Assembly: GCA_943788775.1 (NCBI GenBank)
Contig: CALSRO010000005.1
Location: forward strand, 186,001-250,000
Length of the DNA: 64,000 bases
Source: an uncultured Flavobacteriales bacterium
GTDB taxonomy: Bacteria > Bacteroidota > Bacteroidia > Flavobacteriales_G > Salibacteraceae
Direction: 5' to 3'
The position numbers were made by a program, and so were the translations under genes. Below the pieces are notes generated by a model. That model had not been told where the DNA came from, did not search any database, and saw only the letters and a list, made by a program, of their open reading frames with translations. How positions within the stretch are numbered: the first letter of the stretch is position 1; the number at the start of each line of letters is the position of its first letter. Below, piece after piece: positions 63,167-64,000 of the stretch.

Positions 63167-64000
63167 ATGCGAAGGCTTTTGCTATTAATTTTTTTTGTAC
63201 CAACAACTCTGTTCGGACAGCATCCTGGCGTAGCTTTCGAAACGGGAAATTTTAACGCTTGGGAGAAACTAGTAGGGACTAAGTATTATGGCGTGGGTCT
63301 GCAGACTTTGGTTACTCAAACTTCAAGCAATAGTGTCTACCGCTTCGCTATTCAAGATGATACTGCTGCTTTCGATCCAAACACCGGTAATCAAATACCA
63401 ACAATACCAGAAGGTTTTAGCTATGCAATTCGACTAGGGGACCTATCCGGAAATCTAGAAGCCGAGCGAATGCGTTTTATTTGGACCGTTACAGCTGAAA
63501 ATGCCATACTTAGTTATCGATACGCTATAGTGACAGAACAGCCCAATCACGAGCCAGGATGGCTTCCAACTGTTGGATTCTTAGTCCGTGATTTGGACAG
63601 TAATGTCCTTGAATGCTCAGAACAAATAGTATTACCTGGGTATACGAACCTACCACTTGAAACGGTCGGTGGTACATTTCCTGTGGTGAAGTATAATAAG
63701 TGGCGCACTGTAGCTGTGGACTTATCCCCATACATAGGGGAAACACTAATTTTTGAGGCAGCAAACTCTGATTGTGGCTTAGGACCGCACACTAGTTATG
63801 TATATTTTGCAGTAGAGTGCTTTGACAAATCTTCAACTGAAGATTATTGTAAGAAATCTGGTGAAGTGGACTTAACGATGCCTGAAGGTTTTTCAGATTA
63901 CTTATGGAATACGGGTGATACTGGACGGCACATTACAGTTCAAAGTCCTGTATCCGGGGACTCATTTACGTGTACCGTTACGGCTTATACTTGCACAACT
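63167..64000 (+). CDS. Secreted protein, 5' part only (runs off the window)
   Basis: The frame from ATG 63167 stays open for 278 codons to the right edge. The product starts with a signal peptide (MRRLLLLIFFVPTTLFGQ), then FETGNFNAWEKLVGTKYY, YRYAIVTEQPNHEPGWLPTV, NKWRTVAVDLSPYIGETLIF and HTSYVYFAVECFD, a jelly-roll-like domain of a kind often found at the N-terminus of gliding-motility-associated T9SS proteins. The last part (DYLWNTGDTGRHITVQSPVS then SFTCTV) looks like the first of a run of Ig-like units. A sorting domain would be expected downstream. Function unknown. Confidence 0.75.
   Translation, partial: MRRLLLLIFFVPTTLFGQHPGVAFETGNFNAWEKLVGTKYYGVGLQTLVTQTSSNSVYRFAIQDDTAAFDPNTGNQIPTIPEGFSYAIRLGDLSGNLEAERMRFIWTVTAENAILSYRYAIVTEQPNHEPGWLPTVGFLVRDLDSNVLECSEQIVLPGYTNLPLETVGGTFPVVKYNKWRTVAVDLSPYIGETLIFEAANSDCGLGPHTSYVYFAVECFDKSSTEDYCKKSGEVDLTMPEGFSDYLWNTGDTGRHITVQSPVSGDSFTCTVTAYTCTT

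Overview
The window looks like a chromosomal segment of a moderately AT-rich Bacteroidota, most likely order Flavobacteriales. Grounds: seven complete secreted proteins end in type IX secretion (T9SS) sorting domains, type A or type B; a giant SprB-like repeat adhesin sits directly upstream of a PorP/SprF-family gene; several promoters fit the flavobacterial pattern TTG-N17-23-TAnnTTTG; and the fatty-acid/ribosomal cluster accC-accB-fabH-plsX-rpmF-yceD-pdxA and a purD neighbour pair of small membrane proteins are arranged in a way I associate with this group. I cannot name the genus.

Layout. 1-553: C-terminal part of a NarX-type histidine kinase cut by the window edge, followed by a 435-bp gene-free mosaic of short repeats. 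989-8091: secreted/outer-membrane block with two tandem FG-GAP/VCBS paralogues, a beta-barrel protein and a choice-of-anchor-I-type protein. 8146-14445 (minus): a PH-like membrane protein, tilS, pabB, hemH and a large GT-C-like membrane protein. 14552-21341: NarL-type response regulator, thioredoxin-fold protein, purD, two membrane proteins of unknown function, purQ and dxs. 21399-25439: T9SS type B protein with 12 Ig-like units. 25468-31190 (minus): accC, accB, fabH, plsX, rpmF, yceD-like, pdxA. 31325-37494: T9SS type B adhesin abutting ribE, convergent metF, then lepA.

37720-52197 is the highlight: a 4504-residue SprB-like protein (about 42 SprB units by hand count, two nidogen-like domains inserted inside repeat units, type B sorting domain) followed 18 bp later by a PorP/SprF-family gene. 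The repeat units fall into classes separated by co-varying extra cysteine pairs, and multi-unit blocks have been duplicated within the gene. By analogy with SprB/SprF this is a candidate surface adhesin and its T9SS partner, probably used in gliding or attachment.

52304-64000: persulfide-dioxygenase-like MBL-rhodanese protein, polysaccharide deacetylase, tRNA-Gln(TTG), AI-2E-type permease, prohibitin homologue, a T9SS type A protein, the phenylacetate genes paaC-paaD-paaG-paaH (no paaA/B/E beside them), an EGF-like lipoprotein abutting paaH, dacB, and the 5' end of another secreted protein that runs off the window. I saw no phage, insertion sequence or CRISPR array.
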